Positions 1 through 8,915 are shown, counted from the stretch's first letter. The stretch: DNA of 64,000 nucleotides from Actinomadura rifamycini DSM 43936 (GCF_000425065.1 NZ_AULB01000009.1:310001-374000), one strand, 5' to 3'. The notes: a model not told the origin generated them from the letters alone. Numbers and translations: made by a program.

Positions 1-1
1 C

Positions 2-1075
2 GTCGGGCGGGCGCTGGACGACCACCGCGTCGTGCTGCTCGACCAGCGCGGCACCGGCCGCTCCGCGCCCGTGAACCGGCGCACCCTCGCCCGCGTCGGC
101 GGCCCGGCCGAGCAGGCCGCGTACCTCGCGCACTTCCGCGCCGACGCGATCGTCCGGGACGCCGAGGTCCTGCGCCGGGAGCTCAACGGCGGGCGCCCGT
201 GGACGACGCTCGGGCAGAGCTACGGCGGCTTCATCACGCTGGCGTACCTGTCGCTGGCGCCCGAGGGGCTGCGGCGGTCGTTCGTCACGGGCGGGCTGCC
301 CACGCTCACCGGCACGGCCGACGACGTCTACCGGCTCACGTTCGACCGGACGCTGGAGAAGAACGAGGAGTACTTCGCCCGCCACCCCGGCGACCGGGAG
401 CTGTGCGCCCGCATCGCCGAGCACCTGCGGACGCGCGACGTGCGGATGCCCACGGGGGAGCGGCTGTCGCCGCGCCGCTTCCAGGGTTTGGGCCTCGGGC
501 TCGGCACCCGGGCGGGCTTCGACTCGCTGCACTTCCTCCTGGAGGAGGCGTTCGTGGAGGGCCCGGAGGGTCCCGAGCTGTCGGACACTTTCCTCGCGGG
601 CGTGCACGACGCGACGAGCCTGGCCGCCCGTCCGCTCTACGCGCTGTTCCAGGAGCTGATCTACGCGCAGGGGCGGGCGACCAACTGGGCCGCCGAGCGC
701 GTCTACCGGCAGCGTCCGGAGTTCGACCTGGACGGCGGCGCGCCGTTCGCCTTCACGGGCGAGACGTACTACCCGTTCCACTTCGCCGAGGACCCGGCGC
801 TCGTGCCGCTGCGCGAGACGGCGGAGCTGCTGGCGGCGAAGGACGACTGGCCGCACCTGTACGACGCGGGCCGGCTCGCCCGCAACGAGGTGCCCGTCTA
901 CGCGGCGATCTACCACGACGACATGTTCGTCCCGCGCGAGTTCTCCCTGGAGACGGCGCGCGCGGTGCGCGGGCTGCGGCCGTGGATCACCAACGAGTAC
1001 GAGCACGACGGGCTGAAGGAGGGCACCGCCGTCCTCGACCGCCTGCTCGGCATGGCCGAGGAGGACGGCGTCTAG
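2..1075 (+). CDS. alpha/beta hydrolase, prolyl-aminopeptidase-like (S33), 5'-truncated
   Basis: The reading frame is open from the first bases of the window, so the true start lies upstream. The visible 357 or so residues open with the DQRGTGRS motif (oxyanion region) and carry the nucleophile elbow GQSYGG, with Ser encoded at 217-219. Both are typical of the S33 prolyl iminopeptidase branch of alpha/beta hydrolases. The C-terminal part includes a HDGLKEG segment that could supply the catalytic His. Expected role: release of N-terminal proline or a related amide/ester hydrolysis in the cytoplasm. Family membership is clear; the substrate is not. A strong hairpin follows the stop. Confidence 0.8.
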   Translation, partial: VGRALDDHRVVLLDQRGTGRSAPVNRRTLARVGGPAEQAAYLAHFRADAIVRDAEVLRRELNGGRPWTTLGQSYGGFITLAYLSLAPEGLRRSFVTGGLPTLTGTADDVYRLTFDRTLEKNEEYFARHPGDRELCARIAEHLRTRDVRMPTGERLSPRRFQGLGLGLGTRAGFDSLHFLLEEAFVEGPEGPELSDTFLAGVHDATSLAARPLYALFQELIYAQGRATNWAAERVYRQRPEFDLDGGAPFAFTGETYYPFHFAEDPALVPLRETAELLAAKDDWPHLYDAGRLARNEVPVYAAIYHDDMFVPREFSLETARAVRGLRPWITNEYEHDGLKEGTAVLDRLLGMAEEDGV

Positions 1076-1094
1076 GATCGGGCGATCGTGTCGG

Positions 1095-1120
1095 GGGAGG
1101 CGGCCGCACGGCCGCCTCCC
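1095..1120 (+). terminator. hairpin terminator after the S33 hydrolase gene
   Basis: A perfect 12-bp inverted repeat (GGGAGGCGGCCG / CGGCCGCCTCCC) with a 2-nt centre begins 20 bp after the hydrolase stop codon. It is followed only by a short TT, which is usual for GC-rich actinomycete terminators. It separates the hydrolase gene from the mycofactocin-coupled SDR promoter. Confidence 0.6.
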
Positions 1121-1172
1121 TTCGCCGTCCGCGGGGGCGGCGAAGGCCGGGGCGAGCGGGCCGTTGCTCTTT

Positions 1173-1189
1173 ATGGCACCGAGTGCCAT
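1173..1189. promoter_or_regulatory. 17-bp palindrome, candidate MftR operator of the mycofactocin-coupled SDR
   Basis: ATGGCAC-CGA-GTGCCAT is a perfect inverted repeat with 7-bp arms, about 100 bp upstream of the SDR start. Its core matches 11 of 15 positions with GTGCATCGAGTGTCA (7248-7262) in front of mftA. A weak -35 (TTGCTC, 1164-1169) and -10 (CATCAT, 1187-1192) would flank and overlap it, as expected for a repressor site. Binding by MftR is inferred from the shared motif only. Confidence 0.5.
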
Positions 1190-1290
1190 CATGCTCGTAC
1201 CGCTTATCGGCCCGGCCTTCCGCCGGTGCGCGACCTGTCCCTTCGGCCGTACGCCGCGCGTCGCCGGGCCGCCCGACCTGGAGGTTTCGC

Positions 1291-2097
1291 ATGGGACGTT
1301 TGACGGGCAAGGTCGCCTTCATCACCGGTGCCGCGCGCGGGCAGGGACGGGCGGAGGCCGTCCGGCTCGCCGCCGAGGGCGCCGACGTCATCGCGATCGA
1401 CCTCGTGGAGTCGGCCAGCCCGTACGTCCGCTACGAGCCCGCCACGCAGGCGGAACTGGACGAGACGGTGAAGCTCGTCGAGGAGCTGGGCCGCCGGATC
1501 GTCGCGCGCAAGGCCGACGTCCGCGACCTGCCCGCGCTGGAGGCGGCCGTCCGGGACGGCGTCGCCGAGCTGGGCCGCCTCGACATCGTGGTCGCCAACG
1601 CGGGCATCGTGAACTACGGCCGCACCTGGGAGATCACCGAGGAGCAGTGGCAGGACCTCATCGACGTCAACCTCACCGGCGTGTGGAAGACGGTCAAGGC
1701 GACGGTGCCGGTGCTCATCGAGCAGGGGCAGGGCGGCTCGATCATCATCACCAGCTCGGTGGCGGGCTCGAAGGGGCTGCCGTTCCTCGCCCACTACGCC
1801 AGCTCCAAGCACGGCGTCGTCGGCCTCGCGAAGGTGCTGGCCAACGAGCTGGGCGAGCACGACATCCGCGTCAACACGATCCACCCGCACGGCGTCGCCA
1901 CCGGCATGAACGACGGCTCGATGAAGGACTACCTCGAGCAGTCGCCCATGCTCGGCCCCATCTACATGCCGGCGCTGCCCTACCAGGTGGTCCAGCCCGA
2001 GGACATCGCGAACATGGTCGCGTTCCTGGCGTCCGACGAGGGCAGGTACGTCACCGGCTCCCAGCTCCGCGTCGACATGGGCAACATCAACCGCTGA
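1291..2097 (+). CDS. mycofactocin-coupled SDR family oxidoreductase
   Basis: A 268-residue classical short-chain dehydrogenase. It has the Rossmann motif TGAARGQG at residues 12-19 and the catalytic pair Y169/K173 in YASSK. It also has the longer stretch after the first beta-alpha unit (residues 38-65, starting IDLVESASPY) that marks the mycofactocin-dependent SDRs, whose nicotinamide stays bound and is recycled by mycofactocin. ATG 1291 follows a GGAGG-type ribosome site. The gene is convergent with mftF and overlaps its end by 11 bp. Its promoter carries a palindrome resembling the one before mftA. Likely substrate: an alcohol or hydroxy compound; not determinable here. Confidence 0.88.
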   Translation: MGRLTGKVAFITGAARGQGRAEAVRLAAEGADVIAIDLVESASPYVRYEPATQAELDETVKLVEELGRRIVARKADVRDLPALEAAVRDGVAELGRLDIVVANAGIVNYGRTWEITEEQWQDLIDVNLTGVWKTVKATVPVLIEQGQGGSIIITSSVAGSKGLPFLAHYASSKHGVVGLAKVLANELGEHDIRVNTIHPHGVATGMNDGSMKDYLEQSPMLGPIYMPALPYQVVQPEDIANMVAFLASDEGRYVTGSQLRVDMGNINR

Positions 2098-3595
2098 CCC
2101 GGCGCGCCCGCCGCACCGCGGCCCGCGCCGCGGCTCTCGCCCACCCGCCGGCCCGGGCGGCCGAGAGCCCCTCCGGGAACCGGACGTCCGGGCGCAGCGG
2201 CGCCGCCGAACGCGCGCGCGCCGACGCGGCCGTCACCCCCGAGCCGTACGCGGCGTCCTCGGCGAGCCGCAGCACCGCGTACCGGACCGGATCGACGTCC
2301 GGGCGCTCCCGCAGCCACTCCAGCGCGATCGGCGCGAGCATGGCCGCCGCCGCCGCACGGGCGGTGCGGCTTCGCGGGGCCGCCGCCAGGACGAGCAGCC
2401 CGGCGGGCCACCACTCGCGGCGCAGCGCGTGCCCCAGCGCGGCGGCGTCCGCGAGGACGCCCTTGCCGACGATCGCGGCGGCCAGGCTCCAGTCGGCGGG
2501 CAGCCGCGCCAGCCGCCGCGCCAGCAGCGCCGCCGCGACCGCCGCGCAGGCCGCGGCGGTCCCCGGACGCCCCCGCGCGAGCAGGCCCAGCACCGCGAGG
2601 TTCCACGCCGACGGGCGCGCCGGCGCGAGCCGCCCCGGATGCCGCCGCGCCAGGTCCGCGGCGGACGTCCCGTACTCGTGCCGCCGCCGCGCCCAGTCCA
2701 CCGGGTGCAGCCGCGACGTGTGCGCGACCCGCGCGCCCGGCTCGTACCGGACGTTCCACCCCAGGTCGCCGAGCCGCCAGACGAAGTCGACGTCCTCGCC
2801 GAGCCGCAGCTCCTCGTCGAACGCCCCGCCGGGCCCGAGGCCGCGCGCCGCCGCGACCCGCACCAGCAGCGTCGCCGTCGGCACGAACCCGAGCCGGCCG
2901 CCCGGGCGCACCAGCGCGGGCCGGACGCCCATGTCGAGCGCCGACCGGGCGGTCTCGTAGCGGGCGAGCAGCCGGGCGTCGCCGGGGTCCGGACGGACGC
3001 GCGGCGCGACGGCCGCCACGCGCGGATCGTCGAAGTGCGGGACGAGGACGTCCAGCCAGCCCGCCTCGGGGCGGCAGTCGGAGTCGACGAACGCGGCGAG
3101 CGGCGTCTCCACCAGCCGCAGGCCCGTGTTCCGGGCGGCGGCCGGGCCCCGGTTGACGGGGTGCCGCACCAGCCGGGCCCCGGCGGCCTCGGCGGCCCGG
3201 CGCAGCGGCCCGGGATCGGGCGAGGCGTCGTCCACGACGATCACCGGGACGCCCTCGACCGCCGCCAGGCACCGCGCCAGCTCGTCGGCCCGCCCGTACG
3301 CGGGGATCACCACGGTCACCCCGTGCGGCCCGGGGCGCGGCGCCGGGACGGGACGGGCCAGCCCGTGGTCGAGCAGCAGCCGGGCCACCGCCCGGCCGAC
3401 CGGGGAGGGATCGGCGAGCCCGCGCCCGCCCGCGCGGTGCAGCGCCGCCAGGTGCGGTCGGGCGGCGTCGGCCGGGCGCACCACCTTCCACGGCGCGCCT
3501 CCGGTCGCCACGCGGCCGCCCGACCACAGCGACGTCCCCTCGTCCAGCACGATCGGGAAGCCGGCGGGCAGGGGGAAGCGCCGCGAGGCGCTCAT
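2087..3595 (-). CDS. mftF: mycofactocin glycosyltransferase MftF
   Basis: A 502-residue family-2 glycosyltransferase that adds the oligoglucose chain to premycofactocin. After about 90 N-terminal residues that resemble a small PqqD-like region comes the GT2 domain (VTVVIPAYGRADELARCL, then VIVVDDASPDPG and FVDSDCRPEAGWL, the metal/nucleotide-binding DxD-like site). A hydrophobic segment near residue 350-380 suggests membrane association. ATG 3595 overlaps the mftE stop (ATGA), so the two are translationally coupled. It is the last gene of mftABCDEF and runs into the 3' end of the convergent SDR. Length fits MftF. Confidence 0.93.
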   Translation of the reverse strand: MSASRRFPLPAGFPIVLDEGTSLWSGGRVATGGAPWKVVRPADAARPHLAALHRAGGRGLADPSPVGRAVARLLLDHGLARPVPAPRPGPHGVTVVIPAYGRADELARCLAAVEGVPVIVVDDASPDPGPLRRAAEAAGARLVRHPVNRGPAAARNTGLRLVETPLAAFVDSDCRPEAGWLDVLVPHFDDPRVAAVAPRVRPDPGDARLLARYETARSALDMGVRPALVRPGGRLGFVPTATLLVRVAAARGLGPGGAFDEELRLGEDVDFVWRLGDLGWNVRYEPGARVAHTSRLHPVDWARRRHEYGTSAADLARRHPGRLAPARPSAWNLAVLGLLARGRPGTAAACAAVAAALLARRLARLPADWSLAAAIVGKGVLADAAALGHALRREWWPAGLLVLAAAPRSRTARAAAAAMLAPIALEWLRERPDVDPVRYAVLRLAEDAAYGSGVTAASARARSAAPLRPDVRFPEGLSAARAGGWARAAARAAVRRARRVSG

Positions 3596-4305
3596 GTCGC
3601 CGCCCCGGGGTCGAGGAACCGGCCGCGCGCGTCCGCGCGCCCGGCGCCGATCCGCCGGACGACCGCCGCCACCATCGCGTCCACGATCTCCCGTCCCCGC
3701 TCGGCCGACGCGCCCGCCGGGTCGCCGAGGACGCCCGACGGCGACACCGCCCGGACGCCCCGGGCGACCAGCTCGGGCAGCAGCTCGGCGATCGGCCGGG
3801 TGTCGCCCGCGACCGCGCGCGACGGCCGGACGAGCTCCGGCGCGAGATGCAGCATGACCGACGTCTCGGTGAGTCCGGCGTGCGCGTCGCCGCCGGGGAC
3901 GCCGCAGCCGACCCAGCCCGCGTCGTGCCCCTCGGCGCGCATCCGGCCCGCGGCGGCGTCGAGCGCCGCGGCGTTGCCGCCGTGCCCGTTGACGAAGACG
4001 ACCCGCCCCGCCCACAGCGCGAGGGACCGCACGGTCTCGACGAGGACGAGCTCGAGCGCGTCCCGTCCGATCGAGACCGTGCCGGGGAAGCCCGCGTGCT
4101 CGCCGCTGGACCCGTACGCGAGGGCGGGCGCGACGAGCACGGGGCCGCCGAGCGCGTCGGCCGCGCGCTCGGCGACGGCCCGGGCGACCACCGTGTCGGT
4201 GTTCAGCGGCAGGTGCGGGCCGTGCTGCTCGGTCGACCCGACCGGCACCAGCACCGGCGGCCGCTCCCGGACCTCCGGCCACGCGGCCCCGGCCAGGTCC
4301 CGCAC
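3592..4305 (-). CDS. mftE: mycofactocin peptidase MftE (creatininase family)
   Basis: A 237-residue creatininase-fold metallopeptidase. It releases the C-terminal Val-Tyr-derived product (AHDP) from modified MftA. Metal ligands are visible in GSTEQHGPHLPLNTD (E26, H28, D37) and in FVNGHGGN. The start is GTG 4305, one base after the mftD stop, and the end overlaps the mftF start, so it sits in the middle of a tightly coupled operon. Other creatininase-family amidohydrolases are possible by sequence alone, but position between mftD and mftF settles it. Confidence 0.93.
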   Translation of the reverse strand: MRDLAGAAWPEVRERPPVLVPVGSTEQHGPHLPLNTDTVVARAVAERAADALGGPVLVAPALAYGSSGEHAGFPGTVSIGRDALELVLVETVRSLALWAGRVVFVNGHGGNAAALDAAAGRMRAEGHDAGWVGCGVPGGDAHAGLTETSVMLHLAPELVRPSRAVAGDTRPIAELLPELVARGVRAVSPSGVLGDPAGASAERGREIVDAMVAAVVRRIGAGRADARGRFLDPGAAT

Positions 4306-4306
4306 G

Positions 4307-5491
4307 TCAGCCCTCCCCGCCGCCCAGCGTCAGCGCGAACCCGGGCGGGATCACCAGGTCGGACGGCGCCAGGTCGCGGACGGACGCGTGGCCGAGGCCC
4401 AGCACGGCGGAGTCGAGGCCGCCGCGCATGATGTCCAGCACGTTCTCCACGCCGGCCTGCCCGTTCGCCGCGAGGCCCCACAGGTAGGCGCGGCCGATCA
4501 GCACGGCGCGCGCGCCGAGCGCGAGCGCCTTGGCGACGTCCCCGCCGCGCCGCACCCCGCCGTCCAGCAGGACCTCGATCTGGTCGCCGACCGCCTCGGC
4601 GACCGACGGCAGCACCCGGATCGTCGCGGGCGTGGTGTCGAGGTTGTTGCCGCCGTGGTTCGACACCGACAGCGCCGTGACCCCCGCGTCCACGGCCCGC
4701 TTCGCGTCGTCCACGCGGGTGACGCCCTTGAGCATGAACGGGCCGCCCCACTCCTTGCGCATCCACGCCACGTCCTCCCAGGTGGGCGGCGGGGTCTGCA
4801 TCCACTCGCCGTACGCGCCGAAGAACGTGGGCGCGGTCCCGCCGGGCGCCCGGAGGTTGGGGGTCGTCAGGTCCGGGATGCGCCCGGTCTTGGCGAACCG
4901 CCACAGCCAGCCCGGGTGGGGCAGGACGCCCGGTGCCAGCTTCGCCATCGTCTTCAGGTCGACCTTCTCCGGGATCATGGGGCTGCCCCAGTCCCGCCCG
5001 TTGGAGAACGACCAGTCGAGCGTGGCGATGAGGGCCTTCGCCCCGGCGCGGCGCGCGCGGTCCATGCGCTGCACCATCGCGTCCCGGTCGCCGCTCCAGT
5101 ACATCTGGAAGAAGACGTTCGGGTTGGCCTCGGCGACCTCCTCCACGGGCTTGCTCGCGAACGAGCTGAGCCCCATGATCACGCCGCGGTTCGCGGCGGC
5201 CCGCGCCACCGCGACCTCGCCGTCGGGGTGCACGGCCTGCACGCCGGTGGGGGAGATGACCACCGGCATGGACGTCTCCACGCCCATCACGCTCGTGGAC
5301 AGGTCGCGCTGCGCGCGGTGGCCCGCCACGCGGGGCGCGAACCCGAGGTCGCCGAACGCCTTGCAGTTGTCGCCGACCGTCCGGCCGCGCTCCGAGCCCG
5401 CGACCAGCGCCCCGTAGACCATGTGGGGCAGCCGCCGCTTGGCGCGGCGCTGCGCCTCGGCCACGGTCTCGAACCACGGGTTCTGGAACAT
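4307..5491 (-). CDS. mftD: premycofactocin synthase MftD (FMN-dependent alpha-hydroxyacid-oxidase family)
   Basis: A 394-residue FMN enzyme of the lactate-dehydrogenase/glycolate-oxidase fold. In mycofactocin synthesis it oxidatively deaminates AHDP to give the redox-active dione of premycofactocin. The family signature SNHGGNNLD carries the active-site His, and the FMN-phosphate loops LLDGGVRRGGDV and VLIGRAYLWG follow. ATG 5491 has a clear GGAG site 5 bases upstream. The 21-bp gap to mftC is the largest inside the operon. Confidence 0.94.
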   Translation of the reverse strand: MFQNPWFETVAEAQRRAKRRLPHMVYGALVAGSERGRTVGDNCKAFGDLGFAPRVAGHRAQRDLSTSVMGVETSMPVVISPTGVQAVHPDGEVAVARAAANRGVIMGLSSFASKPVEEVAEANPNVFFQMYWSGDRDAMVQRMDRARRAGAKALIATLDWSFSNGRDWGSPMIPEKVDLKTMAKLAPGVLPHPGWLWRFAKTGRIPDLTTPNLRAPGGTAPTFFGAYGEWMQTPPPTWEDVAWMRKEWGGPFMLKGVTRVDDAKRAVDAGVTALSVSNHGGNNLDTTPATIRVLPSVAEAVGDQIEVLLDGGVRRGGDVAKALALGARAVLIGRAYLWGLAANGQAGVENVLDIMRGGLDSAVLGLGHASVRDLAPSDLVIPPGFALTLGGGEG

Positions 5492-5512
5492 GTCGTCTCC
5501 TGGGGGAAAGGG

Positions 5513-6763
5513 TCAGGTGATCCGCAGCCCGGCGAGGGGGTTCTCCTCGCAGGCGCTGACGGGCGGGCGGCCCATGTCGGCGCGCCGCCCCAGCCGGACC
5601 AGGACGGGCTCCCGGCGGCGGGGCGGCGAGGTCCGGTGCGAGTGGTCGCCGGACGGCTTCGGGATGCCCGACCGGTCCTCGGGCCGTCCGGCCAGCAGCT
5701 TCTCGCCGTGGCCCTGCACGCACTCCGGGTCGGGCCCGTCCAGTGGGAGCCCGGTGAAGAACTTCGCGGCCATGCAGCCGCCCTTGCAGGTGTCGTAGAA
5801 GCCGCACGAGGCGCAGGCGCCGCCCGTCTGCGGCTCCCGCAGGCCCGCGAACAGGTCCGACTCGCGCCACACCCGCGCGAACCCGCCGGGCTCGCGGACG
5901 TTCCCCGCGAGGAACTCGTCGTGGATGGCGAACGGGCACGCGTACACGTCCCCGACGGGGTCGATGAGGCACACCACGCGCCCCGCGCCGCACAGGTTCA
6001 GCCCCGGCAGCGACTGGCCGTAGGCCGAGAGGTGGAAGAACGAGTCGCCGGTCAGCACACGGTCGCCGTGCGCGAGGAGCCAGTCGTACAGCTCGCGCTG
6101 CTGCGCCTGCGTCGGGTGCAGCTCGTCCCACACGTCCGCCCCGCGCCCGGACGGGCGCAGCCGCGTCAGCCGGAGCTGCGCGCCGTACTCGTCGGCGATG
6201 GCCTTGAAGGCGTCCATCTGCGGGATGTTGTGCCGCGTGCAGACCACCGACAGCTTGAAGTTCCGCATGCCCGCGTCGGCGAGGTTCCGCATGGCGCGCA
6301 TCGCGGTGTCGTACGACCCCGCGCCCCGCACCGCGTCGTTCACCTCGGGCGTGGCGCCGTCCAGCGAGATCTGGACGTCCACGTAGTCGTTGGCGGCCAG
6401 CCGCCGGGCGACCTCGGGCGTGATGCGGACGCCGTTCGTGGAGAACTTCACGCCCACATGGTGAGCGGTGGCGTAGTCGAGCAGCTCCCAGAAGTCGGAC
6501 CGGACCGTGGGCTCGCCGCCCCCGATGTTGACGTAGAAGACCTGCATGGCCTCCAGCTCGTCGATGACGGCCTTCGCCTCGGCCGTCGAGAGCTCGCGCG
6601 GGTCGCGGCGCCCCGAGCTGGACAGGCAGTGCGCGCACGAGAGGTTGCAGGCGTAGGTGAGCTCCCAGGTCAGGCAGATCGGCGCGTCGAGCCCGCGCTC
6701 GAACAGGTCGACCAGCCGGGGGCCGGTGGTCTGCGCGGCCTGGCTTGCGGCGTCGGTGGTCAC
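5513..6763 (-). CDS. mftC: mycofactocin radical SAM maturase MftC
   Basis: A 416-residue radical SAM/SPASM enzyme that decarboxylates and cyclises the C-terminal Val-Tyr of MftA. The radical SAM cluster motif CNLSCAHC gives Cys39, Cys43 and Cys46. GGGEPTV follows near residue 78. The C-terminal SPASM region has the cysteines of LCGAGRVVCLIDP, YACPF, CASCGFYDTCKGGC and ECVQGHG for two auxiliary clusters. Translation starts at GTG 6763, which overlaps the mftB stop (GTGA) and follows an AAGGA site. A start further upstream would run through mftB and is rejected. Confidence 0.95.
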   Translation of the reverse strand: MTTDAASQAAQTTGPRLVDLFERGLDAPICLTWELTYACNLSCAHCLSSSGRRDPRELSTAEAKAVIDELEAMQVFYVNIGGGEPTVRSDFWELLDYATAHHVGVKFSTNGVRITPEVARRLAANDYVDVQISLDGATPEVNDAVRGAGSYDTAMRAMRNLADAGMRNFKLSVVCTRHNIPQMDAFKAIADEYGAQLRLTRLRPSGRGADVWDELHPTQAQQRELYDWLLAHGDRVLTGDSFFHLSAYGQSLPGLNLCGAGRVVCLIDPVGDVYACPFAIHDEFLAGNVREPGGFARVWRESDLFAGLREPQTGGACASCGFYDTCKGGCMAAKFFTGLPLDGPDPECVQGHGEKLLAGRPEDRSGIPKPSGDHSHRTSPPRRREPVLVRLGRRADMGRPPVSACEENPLAGLRIT

Positions 6764-7035
6764 GGCGTCCTTTCCACGAGCATGGACGAGCTTGCGAGCG
6801 CGCCGAGCGCCGCGCCGTACCGGGGCAGGTCGGACGCGGGCACGTCGGCCGCCGCGCAGGCGTCCCGGGCGGTGGGCGCGTCGCGCAGCCCCCGGACGAC
6901 CTCCAGCAGGCGCCGGTCCTTGAGGAACGACAGCTTGCGGGTGCCGAAGTGGTAGAGCAGCGCGCCGAAGGGTTCGGGCCGCACCGAGACCTGCGGGTGC
7001 AGGTCCCAGGCGCGGTCCAGGTCGATCGCCGGCAC
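6760..7035 (-). CDS. mftB: mycofactocin peptide chaperone MftB (PqqD-like RRE)
   Basis: A 91-residue RiPP recognition element that binds the MftA leader and presents it to MftC. The sequence has the PqqD-like pattern, with a conserved RPEPFGALLYHF segment (residues 19-30) and FLKDRRLLEVVRGL. It starts with GTG 7035, 3 bases after the mftA stop, and ends overlapping the mftC start. Size and order are as in characterised mft loci. Confidence 0.92.
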   Translation of the reverse strand: MPAIDLDRAWDLHPQVSVRPEPFGALLYHFGTRKLSFLKDRRLLEVVRGLRDAPTARDACAAADVPASDLPRYGAALGALASSSMLVERTP

Positions 7036-7038
7036 GGC

Positions 7039-7152
7039 CTAGTAGACGCCGCACATGCCGTCGATCGAGACCTCCTCGATCAGCGACTCGGCGGCCGCGG
7101 CGTCCTCGGTCCGCTCGTCGGCGCTCTGGTTCTCGGTGGCGGCGCTGTCCAT
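7039..7152 (-). CDS. mftA: mycofactocin precursor peptide MftA
   Basis: A 37-residue precursor peptide. It ends in IDGMCGVY, the conserved MftA C-terminus whose last two residues (Val-Tyr) become the cofactor. The acidic leader (EDAAAAESLIEEVS) matches the family. ATG 7152 is chosen because it has a near-perfect AAGGAGG site 5 bases upstream; the in-frame starts further up lie in the promoter region. It is first in the operon, so the palindrome at 7248-7262 controls the whole pathway if it is an operator. Confidence 0.95.
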   Translation of the reverse strand: MDSAATENQSADERTEDAAAAESLIEEVSIDGMCGVY

Positions 7153-7247
7153 GGCGTCCTCCTTCGTTCGCGTGCGGCGGCCGTCTCCCGTGCCCCCGGT
7201 CCGTGTCCGGCGGCGGGGCACGGCCGCCCGGCTTGAGGGGATACTAA

Positions 7248-7263
7248 GTGCATCGAGTGTCAA
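7248..7263 (-). promoter_or_regulatory. candidate MftR operator and -35 region of the mft operon
   Basis: Read on the minus strand this is TTGACACTCGATGCAC, about 95-110 bp upstream of mftA. It contains a consensus TTGACA and an imperfect palindrome equal at 11 of 15 positions to the perfect palindrome before the mycofactocin-coupled SDR (1174-1188). No convincing -10 lies at 17 bp from TTGACA; TAGTAT (7246-7241) is nearer. The promoter call is therefore tentative; the shared operator motif is the stronger point. Confidence 0.5.
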
Positions 7264-7379
7264 AAGGAAGGGGCGGGACGGGCGGACCGGGCCGCGGGCC
7301 GCCCGCGCGTAGAGTTCGCCCGGCGTGCGGCGGCCCTCCCGGCACGGCGGGTGCGGCGGGTGCGGCGGAAGGTGCGGTG

Positions 7380-8915
7380 ATGGGCGAACGGAACGGTCCG
7401 GGCGGGCGGCGCCCCCCGGACGTGCTCGTGGTCGGCGCGGGCGGGGCCGGTGCGGCGCTGGCGGCCCGGCTCAGCGAGGACCCGGCCTGCGAGGTGCTCG
7501 TGCTGGAGGCCGGGCCGGTGCCGCCCGCCTTCCCCGCCGACCTGCTGGACGCCCGGCTCGTGCCCGGGGCGCGGCCGGGGCATCCGGCCGTCCGGACGTT
7601 CCCGGCGCGGCTCGCGCCCGGCCTGCCGTACATGGCGGCGCGCGGCCGGATCCTCGGCGGCTCGACGACCGTGAACGGCGGCTACTTCGTCCGCGCCCGG
7701 CGCGCGGACTTCGACCGCTGGTCGGCCGCCGGCGGCGACGCCTGGTCGTACGAGCGGGCGCTGCCGTTCATGCGCGCGCTCGAGACCGACCTCGACCGCG
7801 GGGCGGCGGGGCCGCACGGCGACCGGGGCCCGGTCCCGGTGCGCCGGACGGACCTCCGCCATCCCGCCGCGGCCGCGTTCCGGGCGGCCGCGCACGAACT
7901 CGGATATCCGGACGAACCCGACAAGAACGCCGAAGAGGCGCCGGGGTTCGGGCCCGTGCCGTCCAACACCGCCGGCGGCCTCCGCGTCAACACCGGGCTC
8001 GCCTACCTCCTCGGCGCGGCGTCCGGGCGCCCGAACCTCACGCTGCTGGGCGACCGCCCGGTGCGCTCGGTCGTCGTCCGGCGCGGGCGCGCCGCGGGCG
8101 TCGCCGCCGCGGACGGCACGGTCTTCGAGGCGGGCGAGACCGTGCTGTGCGCGGGCGCCCTCTCCACCCCCCACCTGCTGCACCTGTCGGGCATCGGGCC
8201 CGCGGCGGACCTCGAACGCGTCGGCATCCCCGTCGTCGGTGACCTCCCCGCCGTCGGTGCCGCGCTCAGCGACCACCCGCAGATCGTCGTGGAGTGGACG
8301 CCCCGGCGGCCGCTGGGCGAGCCGTCCGGCTCGTGGCTCGGCGGCGCCCTGCACCTGCCGTCGTCGGACGGCCCCGCGGCGGGCGACCTGGAGGTCCTGC
8401 AGTCGCTCGTGCCGATGGCCGGGCTCGTCGGGGGGAAGGCCGGCGTCCCCGGCATGCCCCTGGCGTTCCTCGCGTCCGTGCAGACGCCCCGGACGTCCGG
8501 CGGCCTGCGCACCGTGTCCGCCGACCCGGACGTCCCGCCGCGCATCGACTACGGCTACCTGGAGACCGGCGCCGACCGCCGCCGGATGCGCGAGGCCGTG
8601 CGGGCGACGGTCGCGGTCGTGGAGTCCGGGGCGTTCGGCGAGGTCTGCGCGGGCCCGGTCGAACCGGTGCCGGTGGACGACGACCGCGTGCTGGACGCGT
8701 GGATCCGCGCGCGCCTCGGCACGTCGCAGCACACATGCGGCACCGTCCCGATGGGGCCCGCCGTCGACGCCTCCGGGCGGGTCCGCGGCGTGCGCGGGCT
8801 GCGCGTCGCCGACACCTCGGTCCTGCCGACCGCGCCGCTGCGCGGCCCCGCCGCGACGGCCGTCCTCATCGGCGAGCTCGCCGCGGACGCCGTCCGGCGC
8901 GGCTGGGGGCCCTAG
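7380..8915 (+). CDS. mftG: mycofactocin-associated GMC oxidoreductase MftG
   Basis: A 511-residue glucose-methanol-choline flavoprotein thought to re-oxidise mycofactocinol and pass electrons to respiration. The FAD dinucleotide motif VVGAGGAGAALAARL sits near residue 18, the GMC signature GGSTTVNGGY near residue 96, and the active-site His is H451 in SQHTCGTVPMG. ATG 7380 is preceded by GGAAGG. The gene is divergent from mftA across a 227-bp shared promoter region and overlaps mftR by 4 bp at its end. Position next to mftA and length support MftG over other GMC enzymes. Confidence 0.9.
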   Translation: MGERNGPGGRRPPDVLVVGAGGAGAALAARLSEDPACEVLVLEAGPVPPAFPADLLDARLVPGARPGHPAVRTFPARLAPGLPYMAARGRILGGSTTVNGGYFVRARRADFDRWSAAGGDAWSYERALPFMRALETDLDRGAAGPHGDRGPVPVRRTDLRHPAAAAFRAAAHELGYPDEPDKNAEEAPGFGPVPSNTAGGLRVNTGLAYLLGAASGRPNLTLLGDRPVRSVVVRRGRAAGVAAADGTVFEAGETVLCAGALSTPHLLHLSGIGPAADLERVGIPVVGDLPAVGAALSDHPQIVVEWTPRRPLGEPSGSWLGGALHLPSSDGPAAGDLEVLQSLVPMAGLVGGKAGVPGMPLAFLASVQTPRTSGGLRTVSADPDVPPRIDYGYLETGADRRRMREAVRATVAVVESGAFGEVCAGPVEPVPVDDDRVLDAWIRARLGTSQHTCGTVPMGPAVDASGRVRGVRGLRVADTSVLPTAPLRGPAATAVLIGELAADAVRRGWGP

